A stretch of DNA of 47,964 nt from Komagataeibacter xylinus NBRC 15237 (GCF_001571345.1 NZ_BCTP01000023.1:1-47964), one strand, 5' to 3'; counted from the stretch's first letter, positions 1 to 6,801 are shown. Numbers and translations: made by a program. The notes: a model not told the origin generated them from the sequence alone.

Positions 1-54
1 AAAGCAGACGCATTTGCGAGCGATGTAATTTCAAAAGGGCAGTTTACCGTTTGT

Positions 55-104
55 AGTCGCATGTTGGCCTGGCATCCTGATGATGCACACAGGCAGGGCC
101 TCCC
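55..104 (+). promoter_or_regulatory. Motif leader A (AGTCGCATGTT) before the Cys-rich gene
   Basis: GTCGCATG lies at 56-63, 41 nt before the start codon at 105. The leader can fold as GCCTG (67-71) with CAGGC (90-94), enclosing GCATC (72-76) with GATGC (82-86). The right arm overlaps the Shine-Dalgarno AGGCAGGG (91-98). It belongs to the 17-member motif family of this window. Confidence 0.7.
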
Positions 105-344
105 ATGGCATTTCAGCCAGATCTGTTCGGTTATGTCAGACCAAAGCGTGCCCGGCGTGTCCTGGCTCACGCCGTCGACGCTGGCGACCATGGATGCGTC
201 TGCGCGGCCGGCATGACCATGATGGCACTGTTTCGCTGTGCCCGGTGTAACTGGGAATCCTGCTGGATCGAGTGCTCAACTATGACTGCCGTAAAACGTG
301 GTATCGCCTGTGGGCGGTGTAATAAAGCGACTGCTTCGCCATGA
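105..344 (+). CDS. Small cysteine-rich zinc-ribbon-like protein
   Basis: I do not recognise this 79-residue protein. It has eight cysteines, including two CxxC pairs (CARC at 45-48, CGRC at 69-72), which suggests a small zinc-ribbon fold; the N-terminus is basic. The start is supported by AGGCAGGG six bases upstream and by a motif leader at the usual distance. It appears to be the first gene of a plus-strand cluster with two short membrane proteins and one exported protein. No catalytic motif is visible. A nucleic-acid or protein-binding role is possible but only inferred from the cysteines. Confidence 0.6.
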   Translation: MAFQPDLFGYVRPKRARRVLAHAVDAGDHGCVCAAGMTMMALFRCARCNWESCWIECSTMTAVKRGIACGRCNKATASP

Positions 345-399
345 TGCCGCTCATGCCGGACCGCCTCCCGGTCTGACGAACAACGAAAAGGATAAGCCT

Positions 400-591
400 A
401 TGGCTGCAGCACTTCCGAATCCGGAGCACGCCGAGACCGTCAGGGACGGCATCGTGCAGGTCTTCGCCTTCATTACGAGTTATCGCTTCCTCGGAAACGT
501 CGCTCTCATCGTAATCGGAACAATACTGTTCGTCGTTCTGATGATCGTGATCAGCACGCGCCTGTCTGCGCCGAAAAATGACGCGGTCTGA
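400..591 (+). CDS. Small single-pass membrane protein
   Basis: The frame stays open from 298, but the ATG at 400 is preceded by GAAAAGG (385-391), so the product is probably 63 residues. Residues about 26-46 form one strongly hydrophobic helix (FLGNVALIVIGTILFVVLMI), followed by a short basic and polar tail. No family is recognised. It lies 9 bp before another small membrane gene and probably shares a transcript with the Cys-rich gene upstream. Role unknown; an envelope protein encoded near conjugation genes is the most that can be said. Confidence 0.6.
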   Translation: MAAALPNPEHAETVRDGIVQVFAFITSYRFLGNVALIVIGTILFVVLMIVISTRLSAPKNDAV

Positions 592-600
592 GAGGCGCCA

Positions 601-774
601 ATGCTGCCGATGATGCTTCTGTCCTTTGTCTCCGGCCTCATAAGCGCTGTATGGGGCGGGAATATCCTCACGACACATCCCCGACGCGGCATTGCGATGG
701 GCATGTGTGGCTCTGTGCTGATCGGACTCAGCATGTTCGCCGCGTCGGAGCTGGGAGCCGGTTATGATTTCTGA
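601..774 (+). CDS. 57-residue two-helix membrane protein
   Basis: A short open frame begins at ATG 601 after GAGGCGCC and ends at TGA 772-774. The product has two hydrophobic segments (about residues 4-20 and 30-48) separated by a polar turn with HPRR, consistent with a small hairpin-type inner-membrane protein. Its end overlaps the longer open frame of the next gene, but not that gene's preferred start at 806. Function is unknown. Its tight placement between two supported genes is the main reason to accept it. Confidence 0.5.
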   Translation: MLPMMLLSFVSGLISAVWGGNILTTHPRRGIAMGMCGSVLIGLSMFAASELGAGYDF

Positions 775-805
775 TCGTCGCGCCATACATCAGAAAGGAT
801 GCAGA

Positions 806-1255
806 ATGTACCCGGCCCGGAAGCTTCTGGCAGGTCTCCTGCTTTCGTCCTGCTGCGCCCTGGCGCCACAGGCGCACGGGCAGATGCTCACCGCCATCAA
901 TCCGGCCAGTGACAGGACTGACAGCCGGGTGGTCGCCTACCTGCGGAGCCTTGGCGAGGCCGCTCAGAATGCGGTCGATACGCCCGTCACAAAGACAATC
1001 TGGCCACAGGATGTCGTTGTCTTCGGCAAGGCCTCCTATCTGGTTTCCGGACCCGATGCCTGCCCCGGAACCGGACATGCCGGCTGTATCGTCCTTCTCC
1101 CGGAAGCCCGGACCATAGAGGCCGATATGCACCCCATCGCCAGCGATGCCGCGCCGTTCCGGGGCCAGCTGCAGGTTCTGATCGTCAGGCCGGCCACGGT
1201 CACGCTGCGCCTGGTCAGAAACCTCGATACGGGCGAGATCCTCGCGTCCAGATGA
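806..1255 (+). CDS. Exported protein of unknown function
   Basis: The frame is open from 764, but ATG 806 has GAAAGGA at 793-799 and begins a classic signal peptide (MYPARKLLAGLLLSSCCALA, then cleavage near QAHG-Q). That gives 149 residues. The mature part contains two cysteines about eight residues apart (near PDACPGTGHAGC) that could form a disulfide in the periplasm, and a C-terminal beta-rich stretch. No known family is recognised. It is the last gene of the first plus-strand cluster and converges on the winged-helix gene, with a GC-rich hairpin between them. Confidence 0.6.
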   Translation: MYPARKLLAGLLLSSCCALAPQAHGQMLTAINPASDRTDSRVVAYLRSLGEAAQNAVDTPVTKTIWPQDVVVFGKASYLVSGPDACPGTGHAGCIVLLPEARTIEADMHPIASDAAPFRGQLQVLIVRPATVTLRLVRNLDTGEILASR

Positions 1256-1260
1256 ATGAT

Positions 1261-1285
1261 GTCGCCGGCGCCAAGGCGCCGCGAC
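1261..1285. terminator. GC-rich hairpin between convergent genes
   Basis: GTCGCCGGCGCC (1261-1272) pairs with GGCGCC-GCGAC (1275-1285) across an AA loop with one bulged base. It sits between two convergent stop codons, the usual place for a shared terminator. No clear T-tract follows on either strand, so termination could be weak or Rho-assisted. Confidence 0.4.
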
Positions 1286-1304
1286 ATCACAAAGCCATCG
1301 TGAA

Positions 1305-2174
1305 TCAGTCCGCCATCAGGGACGCGGCCGAGACGTAGCGCCGCCCCGGTACGCTCACGACGCGGCCTTCATCCTGCAGTTTCCTGATGAGAACGCCGAT
1401 GCGGTTGCGCGATCCGCCTGTTCGTGCCGCAAGCTCCCTTGTGGTCATCGGGTGGCTCAGCAGTGACAGCAGGGCGCTTTCCGTGGTCCAGCAGCCGAGG
1501 CCGCGCAGTCGTTCCCGTTCTTCCAACGGAAGCCGTTCCGCCCGGATGAATACGCCATGCCGCACTTTCACCACCACGCCGGAATGAATGTAGTCTCGCA
1601 CGTAGTGCTCCGTGGATTTCTCGCTGCCGCCCGCGAAGGCCGTGAGTTCACAAAGGGTCCGTTCTGTCTCCAGACAGGCCAGGACCTTCTCCTTCTGTGT
1701 CGCAAAGGTCGGATGCGGCACTGCCTTGCACGCCGGTTTTCCTGCCCGCTCGCGGGCGACGTAGCGGCCGTCGTTCAGCCGGACGATACGACCCGAGGTG
1801 CTGAGTGGTGCGACCCGCGTCCGCGACCGGATCCCGAAACGGTCCGTGATTTCCTGTACCGTTCGCGGCGTGGCGAGATACGACAGGATCTCCGGATCGA
1901 GCTGGTGCTTGTCCGGCTTCGGTCCGTCGTTCTCCGGATTGCCCGTGCCGGCCACTGCAATATAGGTGCCCCGGCTGATCCGGCTGACATATCCCTGTCT
2001 GAGCAGGCGGTTCAGATTGCCTGTGACGTAGCAGGTCGGTTTCCCCACAATCCGGGCGACCTCACCCGCGCTGCGGGCGGTGTCCAGAGCATTCAGGATC
2101 TGGCGAACCACCGCGCCGCGCTGCGGACTCACCGCTGCGGTATCCGGTCCTGCCGTGATCCGGTGATGTTTCAT
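1305..2174 (-). CDS. Protein of four tandem winged-helix repeats, probable DNA-binding regulator
   Basis: The product is 289 residues if it starts at the ATG at 2174, which has GGAG about nine bases upstream. Four similar modules follow each other (about residues 19-76, 92-143, 158-213, 228-282). Each has three helices and ends in a basic wing with a G-x-Y or G-x-F turn (SRGTYIAV, NDGRYVAR, RHGVFIRA, PGRRYVSA). This is the layout of winged helix-turn-helix domains, so the protein probably binds DNA at extended or repeated sites. No effector or enzymatic domain is seen. Its own leader carries the plasmid-wide motif, but 83 nt from the start. It could be a transcription regulator or a replication or partition accessory. 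Confidence 0.65.
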   Translation of the reverse strand: MKHHRITAGPDTAAVSPQRGAVVRQILNALDTARSAGEVARIVGKPTCYVTGNLNRLLRQGYVSRISRGTYIAVAGTGNPENDGPKPDKHQLDPEILSYLATPRTVQEITDRFGIRSRTRVAPLSTSGRIVRLNDGRYVARERAGKPACKAVPHPTFATQKEKVLACLETERTLCELTAFAGGSEKSTEHYVRDYIHSGVVVKVRHGVFIRAERLPLEERERLRGLGCWTTESALLSLLSHPMTTRELAARTGGSRNRIGVLIRKLQDEGRVVSVPGRRYVSAASLMAD

Positions 2175-2266
2175 GCTCGATCTCCGACGTGTCTGCCCGG
2201 TCGCCTGACAGTGCGGCCCGGCTTCATTGTGCGACGGGTTCCCGTGTAAATCGCAAACATGCGACT
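2175..2266 (-). promoter_or_regulatory. Motif site L (AAGTCGCATGTT) before the winged-helix gene
   Basis: On the minus strand GTCGCATG occupies 2265-2258. It is 83 nt from the preferred start at 2174, further than in most members. A small hairpin ACGGG-AA-CCCGT follows the motif, and I see no pairing with the Shine-Dalgarno. Confidence 0.5.
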
Positions 2267-2401
2267 TCAACGAAACGGGTTAAAATAATTCATCTGTCCG
2301 GACTGAAGGTGTCGCGGTTCCGGGAGACGCGGGATGTTCCCCCGAAATATCCGATGCAGAAGGTGCCGCTGTTTCAGGAGAGAAAAGAAGATCATGGGCG
2401 G

Positions 2402-2505
2402 CCCCTTCGGGGTTCTCTCGCTCTGGTTCGCTAAGCGGCTGCGCCGCTAACCTCACTGGAGCCCCCTTCGGGGTCTCCCCGCTTACGCGCAACGGCTCGA
2501 CCGCT
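2402..2505. repeat. 104-bp triple-hairpin repeat, copy 1
   Basis: This block recurs at 4367-4470 with four mismatches in 104 bp. Each copy contains CCCC-TTC-GGGG, then AGCGGC-TGC-GCCGCT, then a second CCCC-TTC-GGGG. Two of the three are UUCG-type hairpins if transcribed. It is followed by an AT-rich stretch and a structured leader, as in the other copy. Confidence 0.85.
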
Positions 2506-2764
2506 CGCCTCTGGGATTGGTCAGGTAAATACTTATGTATTACTTCCTGTTTGTGTAATTAAAGAAATGGGCGGGCGGAGAAAAAAGGATATTATTTGAA
2601 AATAAATGCGGATTTATCGCCTTTTAGTGCGCTTTTTTCTTGCGTTTATTTGGTGGGAGTACTACTCTGTATTTGTGGAAAGGGAAATGGTTCCCGCCAC
2701 AGACGCCCCGTCCGGTGCTACCAACACCGAACGGGGCTGACGCCAGACAGAAAGGTCTATTTTC
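2506..2764 (+). promoter_or_regulatory. AT-rich promoter region and structured leader, copy 1
   Basis: Positions 2506-2643 are AT-rich in an otherwise GC-rich region and probably hold the promoter; I cannot place -35 and -10 boxes with confidence. The leader then has an inverted repeat GAGTA-C-TACTC (2657-2667), a hairpin GGGAA-ATGG-TTCCC (2682-2695), and a 13-position hairpin (2705-2717 with 2725-2737) with 12 pairs. The Shine-Dalgarno AGAAAGG follows. The same three structures with compensatory base changes occur at 4608-4721. Confidence 0.7.
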
Positions 2765-3445
2765 ATGTCCAACGCTGCCACCACAATGACCGCCGCTCTC
2801 GTTTCCGCGCAAGAGAAGAAAGCATCCGGCAAGGCAAAAGCCGCGCAGAAGGCACCCGCCGCCCGCCGTTTCGAGGAAGCCGCCCGCCGCGCCCCGGTCA
2901 TTACCATCGAAGCCGCCGAAGCCCTCATCCCCGTGCCCGACCAGATCAGCAAGATCGTTTCCCACTTTGGCCTTGACGACTTCGACGCCGACGGTCTCGC
3001 AGAGACAACCCGGCAGGCTTTCACCGCCATGGCCCGCAGCCTCTCCCCCGTCCTCGTCGTCACGACATGGAACGGAGAGGAAAACGACAAGGGCCTTGAA
3101 ATGCACCTTCAGCGCATGGTCGGAGCCGCCGTCTCTTCCGCTTATGGCGCCGCCCAGTTCTATGACAACAAGCGCGCACAGGCCCGCGAGCTGTCCTCGC
3201 AGTTCAACGAATACCGCGAAGAGGACCGGCAGGGCGTTGACGGGCTGGAAAACAAGGCAGCGAACGCCCGCCGCTTCGCCGCAGAGCAGGGCATGAAAGC
3301 CGCCGCGCTGGTCGCCTCTGCCCGTGGTGCCCTTGCCGCCTATGAGGACATCATCGGCACCCCATGGAAGCCCTACGTGGCAGGCAACGCCCGCGCCCTC
3401 AATCAGCAGGCCGCCGCCGCCGAGATGGACGCCCTCGGCTTCTGA
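2765..3445 (+). CDS. Alanine-rich cytoplasmic protein of unknown function
   Basis: The 226-residue product starts just after AGAAAGG. It has a low-complexity Ala/Lys N-terminus (residues about 15-45), no signal peptide and no membrane helix. It is mostly helical, with a possible coiled coil around residues 120-170 (REEDRQGVDGLENKAANARR). I recognise no domain. A structured and duplicated leader precedes it, and a second, decayed copy of its start lies at 4722. This suggests a well-regulated, perhaps strongly expressed plasmid protein. A GC-rich hairpin follows the stop codon. Codon usage is strongly biased to C/G third positions, which supports a real gene. Confidence 0.75.
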   Translation: MSNAATTMTAALVSAQEKKASGKAKAAQKAPAARRFEEAARRAPVITIEAAEALIPVPDQISKIVSHFGLDDFDADGLAETTRQAFTAMARSLSPVLVVTTWNGEENDKGLEMHLQRMVGAAVSSAYGAAQFYDNKRAQARELSSQFNEYREEDRQGVDGLENKAANARRFAAEQGMKAAALVASARGALAAYEDIIGTPWKPYVAGNARALNQQAAAAEMDALGF

Positions 3446-3453
3446 TCCCACAC

Positions 3454-3476
3454 GCCGGACCCCGACCGGGTCCGGC
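3454..3476 (+). terminator. Hairpin after the alanine-rich gene
   Basis: GCCGGACCC (3454-3462) pairs perfectly with GGGTCCGGC (3468-3476) around a CGACC loop, nine bases after the stop codon. No T-tract follows, so it may be an attenuator or mRNA-stabilising stem rather than a full terminator. Confidence 0.5.
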
Positions 3477-3557
3477 ACCCTCTCACACCGGCAGACCCCG
3501 GAAAGGCGCAGCCCGCCGCAGTTTTTCACTTATGCACAAGCCCCGGAGAATATGACG

Positions 3558-3827
3558 ATGAGCCATGAATCTCTTGCCGACCGCGAATATGCCCGCAATG
3601 TGGGGCATGACAATCCGGAACGCGCCTACATCCTGTCCGACCGTGATGTATGGTATCGAAATCCCGCTTATACCGGCCCGGAGTTGCCGCATCCCGAAGA
3701 TGACAGCGCGGCCGATTTTATCGCTGAACATGGAATCGAGGCATGGCGTGCCCGTCCTCGCCGCTCACCCGTTCCGGGGGCGGGCTGGACCGCCTGGGGT
3801 GATGGCCGCGATCCTTGCCCGTTCTGA
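3558..3827 (+). CDS. Small acidic protein of unknown function
   Basis: The ATG at 3558 lies nine bases after GGAG (3545-3548) and gives 89 residues; the in-frame ATG at 3552 is too close to that site. The sequence is hydrophilic with many Asp, Glu, Arg, Trp and Pro residues, has no membrane helix, and ends with a Cys-Pro-Phe. It shows the look of small plasmid accessory proteins, but no family is recognised. It may be co-transcribed with the alanine-rich gene about 110 bp upstream if the hairpin between them lets polymerase pass. Confidence 0.55.
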   Translation: MSHESLADREYARNVGHDNPERAYILSDRDVWYRNPAYTGPELPHPEDDSAADFIAEHGIEAWRARPRRSPVPGAGWTAWGDGRDPCPF

Positions 3828-4087
3828 TAGCTGACCCCCCCCGGCCCGACGACAGCCGGCGGGCCGCACCGGAAAAACGCCGGTCCCAGCGTGCCGCCGC
3901 GAGGCGTCCGCCTCAAGCCCGCTTCGCGCCGCGCTCTGCGCGGTGCCGGCACGCCCCTCTCAGTGAACAGGGCCGCCCGGATCGCAGGGCTCGCGCCCCG
4001 CGCTCCGCGCAGCCCGGTTCACCTCAGGCGCATGCCGTCAGGCCTGACCCGGACGCCTCGCGGCCCTTCCGTCCGAAAGATTTTCCC
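3828..4087. other. Gene-free GC-rich hairpin region
   Basis: I see no convincing gene here. The stretch is very GC-rich and holds several stems, including GAGGCG-TC-CGCCTC (3901-3914) and CCGCGC-TCT-GCGCGG (3929-3943). Open frames on both strands look like composition artefacts (Arg/Pro/Ala-rich). It may be a decayed gene or structured intergenic DNA. Confidence 0.4.
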
Positions 4088-4144
4088 GGTCGCATGTTTG
4101 TCCTGCCTCATGATCCTGTTGCCTCGCGCTGAATAGGGTCTCTC
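4088..4144 (+). promoter_or_regulatory. Motif leader R (GGTCGCATGTT)
   Basis: GTCGCATG at 4089-4096 lies 48 nt before the ATG at 4145, within the spacing range of the family. A weak pairing of ATCCT with AGGGT (the Shine-Dalgarno region near 4134) is possible. Confidence 0.6.
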
Positions 4145-4324
4145 ATGTTCGGTAAAACCCGTGTCCAGGAAACCGTTATAACCATCGCTCTCGTGTTCGG
4201 CGTGTCTCTCCTGTATCTCGCCCTGACCGGGGGATTTACTTTGATCGGGTGTCTCGGTGCCGCCGGCACTACCGCCTGCGCCGTGGCCGTGCGCGAGATG
4301 TTGGTGCCGTCCGAAAAATCCTGA
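4145..4324 (+). CDS. 59-residue two-helix membrane protein
   Basis: This short frame starts at ATG 4145, eight bases after AGGG, and ends at TGA 4322-4324. Two hydrophobic segments (about residues 9-28 and 32-50) suggest a small inner-membrane hairpin protein with a polar tail. No family is recognised. The upstream motif leader at the usual spacing is good support that it is a real gene and part of the same regulon as the conjugation genes. Confidence 0.55.
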   Translation: MFGKTRVQETVITIALVFGVSLLYLALTGGFTLIGCLGAAGTTACAVAVREMLVPSEKS

Positions 4325-4366
4325 CGAAACCGGTCAGAAACGAAAAAAAAGCAAAATTCGGGGCGT

Positions 4367-4470
4367 CCCCTTCGGGGTTCTCTCACTCTGGTTCGCTAAG
4401 CGGCTGCGCCGCTAACCTCACTGGAGCCCCCTTCGGGGTCTCCACGCTTCCGCGCAACGGTTCGACCGCT
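4367..4470. repeat. 104-bp triple-hairpin repeat, copy 2
   Basis: This is the second copy of the block at 2402-2505, same length, four substitutions. The three internal hairpins are all preserved. It again precedes an AT-rich region and a structured leader, so the duplication covers the whole regulatory unit of roughly 380-430 bp. Confidence 0.85.
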
Positions 4471-4721
4471 GATCCGTCCGCGCAGGACCATATTTATCAG
4501 CATATGAAATAATACTGCTTATGGTTATTTTCGGGCGCACGGATAATGATGTGAGTATTTGTATATAACCGTATTATTTCGGATTTGTCAGGTATTTTGT
4601 TTTGTCTTTATTTGGTTAGTGTACTAACTTTTATCTGTGCCGGGAAGGGTCCCGTCACGGACGCCCTGTCCGGTGCTCTAACACCGGACAAGGCTGACGT
4701 TAGACAGAAAGGTCTGGTTTC
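4471..4721 (+). promoter_or_regulatory. AT-rich promoter region and structured leader, copy 2
   Basis: The AT-rich part (4471-4607) is not alignable with copy 1 by eye, but the leader is. It has GTTAGT-GT-ACTAAC (4615-4628), a hairpin CGGGA-AGGG-TCCCG (4641-4654) and a 13-position hairpin (4663-4675 with 4682-4694, 12 pairs). In hairpin one an A-T pair of copy 1 is G-C here and a G-C pair is C-G. In hairpin two a C-G pair is T-A. The compensatory changes argue for selected RNA structure. Confidence 0.65.
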
Positions 4722-4847
4722 ATGTCCACCGCTATTACAACAATGATTGCCGTCGACCCTGTGTGCAAGAGAGGAATGCTTCCTTTGCCGTCGGTCCTCA
4801 CTGGCGGATCGTCGCGGAAATCCTATCCGTTTTCCGTAAGCCATTAA
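4722..4847 (+). pseudogene. Decayed 41-codon copy of the alanine-rich gene start
   Basis: After the duplicated leader and AGAAAGG, an ATG opens 41 codons. The first 20 or so align at DNA level with the start of the 226-residue gene at 2765 (MSTAITTMIA against MSNAATTMTA), then similarity fades and a TAA ends the frame at 4845-4847. It is best read as a truncated remnant of a duplicated gene. Expression as a short peptide under the intact leader cannot be excluded. Confidence 0.6.
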
Positions 4848-4869
4848 CTTCGCCCGAAAGGAATTTCAG

Positions 4870-5082
4870 ATGTCGAGAACTGTCATCGGCTGCTCACTTA
4901 TCCTGATCGGGCTGGGTTTCTTCTTCATGGGGCTGTGGATACCCGAACATTACTGGCCCCAGCCTGAGGGTGCGTTCGATCCGCCGCCATCATCACCCCC
5001 TGTCGCTGCGGCGTCCCTTCTCATGCTTGTCCCGGGTGGCCTCTTCTTCGGTGCCGGAGCCCTTGTCATCCGGGGTGGCTGA
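4870..5082 (+). CDS. 70-residue membrane protein with two helices
   Basis: ATG 4870 follows GAAAGGA by about seven bases. Two hydrophobic stretches (about residues 5-23 and 46-66) flank a Pro-rich periplasmic or cytoplasmic loop (PPPSSPP). No known family is recognised. It sits directly upstream of the inverted repeat and helix-turn-helix gene at 5126, and its stop codon is only nine bases from that repeat. Role unknown. Confidence 0.55.
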   Translation: MSRTVIGCSLILIGLGFFFMGLWIPEHYWPQPEGAFDPPPSSPPVAAASLLMLVPGGLFFGAGALVIRGG

Positions 5083-5091
5083 TTAAACCGG

Positions 5092-5117
5092 CGTAGGTCG
5101 CATGTTCGCGACCTACG
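5092..5117 (+). promoter_or_regulatory. Perfect inverted repeat containing motif B (AGGTCGCATGTT)
   Basis: CGTAGGTCGC (5092-5101) and GCGACCTACG (5108-5117) are perfect 10-bp arms around ATGTTC. The left arm contains the plasmid-wide motif GTCGCATG (5097-5104). It lies eight bases before the ATG at 5126 of a small helix-turn-helix-like gene, the typical place for an autoregulatory operator. As RNA it would also form a stable hairpin. Confidence 0.75.
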
Positions 5118-5125
5118 CTGCAATC

Positions 5126-5443
5126 ATGAGAAAAAACGCTTCATCTTCCGAAAGCCGCGCGTCCGAAATGGCCGGAGCGCGGCTTCTCCTTTGCATCACA
5201 ACCCTCGGCTGGTCCGAGCGGCAGGCCGCTGAATACTGTCAGATGCACCGCACCGCCTTCCGTCGATGTGTCGAAGGCACGTCCCGCCTGGCTCCCGATC
5301 TGGCCGAATGGCTCCTCGCCCGTGAGGCCGCCGCCCGTGCTCTCCCATGTCCGCGCCGACGTGAAAACGATCCCGTCCTGCGCGAGCTGATGGCCGCGAC
5401 ATTGCCCCGGCCGACATCAGGTAATCCTGTCGCCCGAGGCTGA
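5126..5443 (+). CDS. Small helix-turn-helix-like protein, candidate regulator
   Basis: The product is 105 residues from ATG 5126; an alternative in-frame ATG at 5102 lies inside the inverted repeat. Residues about 28-60 (from LGWSERQAAEYCQMHRTAFR onward) have the pattern of a helix-turn-helix with a conserved Ala in the first helix and polar residues in the recognition helix. The rest is basic and helical. No strong Shine-Dalgarno is visible, so it may be poorly translated or leaderless. Because the best dyad version of the shared motif is directly upstream, I infer that this protein could be the regulator of the motif regulon and repress itself. That link is only positional. Confidence 0.55.
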   Translation: MRKNASSSESRASEMAGARLLLCITTLGWSERQAAEYCQMHRTAFRRCVEGTSRLAPDLAEWLLAREAAARALPCPRRRENDPVLRELMAATLPRPTSGNPVARG

Positions 5444-5468
5444 ATCAGTTGAAGAACAGGAAAATGAA

Positions 5469-5491
5469 AAGGGCGGCCTGGGGCCGCCCTT
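5469..5491 (-). terminator. Rho-independent-like terminator
   Basis: AAGGGCGGCC (5469-5478) pairs with GGCCGCCCTT (5482-5491) around a three-base loop. On the minus strand the stem is followed by TTTTC, so it probably ends the 5516-6752 transcript; on the plus strand it could also serve the helix-turn-helix gene. Confidence 0.65.
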
Positions 5492-5515
5492 CATGCGTGC
5501 GCCTGCTGGATCGTC

Positions 5516-5914
5516 TCATCGTCGTGGGTGGTCGAAGCCCAGCTTCCCGTCTGACATGATTACCGGGACGCACGTTGCCGCCGGATCTGCTTTCGCGTGG
5601 TAAGGCGCGACGTATTTTGCCTCGATCCAGACCGGCTTGAACGCGAAGTTGATTGTGGGCAGATAGCCGTCTATCGGCTCGGCACCGGTTTTTATGGCTA
5701 CCTGGCCGCTGGCGGGTGCGACATTCGCAGCGTCATCCGACGGCCCTGCCTTAAACATCAGGGGATGCTGGAAATCCATCATCTGGCTTTCCGACAGGTT
5801 CAGCATCTTGCACGTATAACCGGGCAACGGTTTGACCGGATGAAGCCCGGCAGCGTGAGCCGACATCGAGGCGATCAGGCCACAGGCCAGTATTGGCAGA
5901 AATGATTTTTTCAT
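5516..5914 (-). CDS. Exported protein of unknown function
   Basis: The 132-residue product begins with a signal peptide (MKKSFLPILACGLIASMSAHA, cleavage before AGLHP). The mature protein has two cysteines (in YTCKM and ATCVPV) that could pair in the periplasm. I recognise no domain. It lies 16 bp downstream of the exported lytic transglycosylase gene in the same direction and is followed by a terminator, so the two form an operon. It may assist in envelope remodelling during conjugation, but that is inference from position. Confidence 0.65.
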   Translation of the reverse strand: MKKSFLPILACGLIASMSAHAAGLHPVKPLPGYTCKMLNLSESQMMDFQHPLMFKAGPSDDAANVAPASGQVAIKTGAEPIDGYLPTINFAFKPVWIEAKYVAPYHAKADPAATCVPVIMSDGKLGFDHPRR

Positions 5915-5930
5915 AGGTAGCGTTCTCCTG

Positions 5931-6752
5931 TCAGGTAGTCAGGACGGGCTGATACGCTGCGCTGCCCATCTTGGTTGCGACCGCTGATTTCCATTCTCCG
6001 ACTGTTTCGGTAGTCGAGATACCGTTTTTTGCGAGGTCCGAGGCTGACATATTGCTGAGGACCGAAGCCATTGTCTCGTCATCTGCCGCACGGACCACGT
6101 TGGTGCCGTTTGACGGCCCGAAATTGTAATATGCCCTGGTATCGAGTGCTGTCGGTGTTGTTATGCCGACGTTCTGCAATGAGGTTGCTGCGTCCTTGAG
6201 ATACTGTGCTGCCGCAACAGCCTGGGTCGCCGGATCGTGCTGGCCATCAGTGCCCGTCGTTATGCTCGACGCAAGAGACGGATCGGATGCGAGCGCCTCC
6301 TGCAGACTCTGATCATATGTACTCTGCATCATCTGGAATGCACCGGTGATCCCGCTGCTGCCGGAAACTGACTGCACATTCTGGCAGCCGGACTCAACCA
6401 CGCATGTTGCGGCGAGAGCGGACGGATTGACGCCAAGCGCCTGTGCGTTCTGTGCCGCTTCATATCCCCACGACTGCTGATACATGGTCTGGAGCGCATC
6501 GCTGTCAGAAACGCCGGTTGCACCGGACGAAGTGACCGTGCCGCTGCCATTCATGGTCTGCGTTGTGCTGGTTGTGTCCGGGGTCCACTCACCGAGCCCC
6601 AGTTCCTGATACGTGGCATTGACGTGCGCGGGCAGGCCCGCCGGCACGTTGATCGTCTGCGCGTTCACCACGGCTGGCGACATGATGCCGCACGTCAGAA
6701 GGACAATCGTCATCTTCCTCGTGCGGCGGTATGAAAGGGAAATGTGGGACAC
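5931..6752 (-). CDS. Exported lysozyme-like lytic transglycosylase
   Basis: Several starts are possible. The GTG at 6752 is best because AGGAGG lies five bases upstream and the motif is 40 nt away, giving 273 residues. A signal-peptide-like N-terminus ends at VVNA-Q. The lysozyme-like part has the probable catalytic glutamate at residue 120 (VVESG), then GAFQMMQ about 20 residues later and AYYNFGPSNG, as in SLT-type transglycosylases. These enzymes cut the glycan strands of peptidoglycan so that a secretion apparatus can cross it. The protein has Ser/Thr-rich linkers. A second enzyme of this type lies in the T4SS block at 20681-21190. Confidence 0.75.
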   Translation of the reverse strand: MSHISLSYRRTRKMTIVLLTCGIMSPAVVNAQTINVPAGLPAHVNATYQELGLGEWTPDTTSTTQTMNGSGTVTSSGATGVSDSDALQTMYQQSWGYEAAQNAQALGVNPSALAATCVVESGCQNVQSVSGSSGITGAFQMMQSTYDQSLQEALASDPSLASSITTGTDGQHDPATQAVAAAQYLKDAATSLQNVGITTPTALDTRAYYNFGPSNGTNVVRAADDETMASVLSNMSASDLAKNGISTTETVGEWKSAVATKMGSAAYQPVLTT

Positions 6753-6801
6753 CAGAGCCTCCTGTTGTGAGGAGGTCACTATCCAGCCGCATCATGCGAC
6801 C
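6753..6801 (-). promoter_or_regulatory. Motif leader K with Shine-Dalgarno hairpin
   Basis: Minus-strand GTCGCATG occupies 6800-6793, 40 nt before GTG 6752. In the transcript CCTCCT (6775-6770) pairs perfectly with AGGAGG (6763-6758), the Shine-Dalgarno itself, around the loop CACAAC. This is one of the clearest sequestered sites in the window. Confidence 0.75.

Noticed and set aside
2624-3529. Minus-strand frame of 301 codons opposite the alanine-rich gene
   Set aside because: It is Gly/Cys/Val-rich and crosses the structured leader; the plus-strand gene has the leader, the Shine-Dalgarno and the codon bias.
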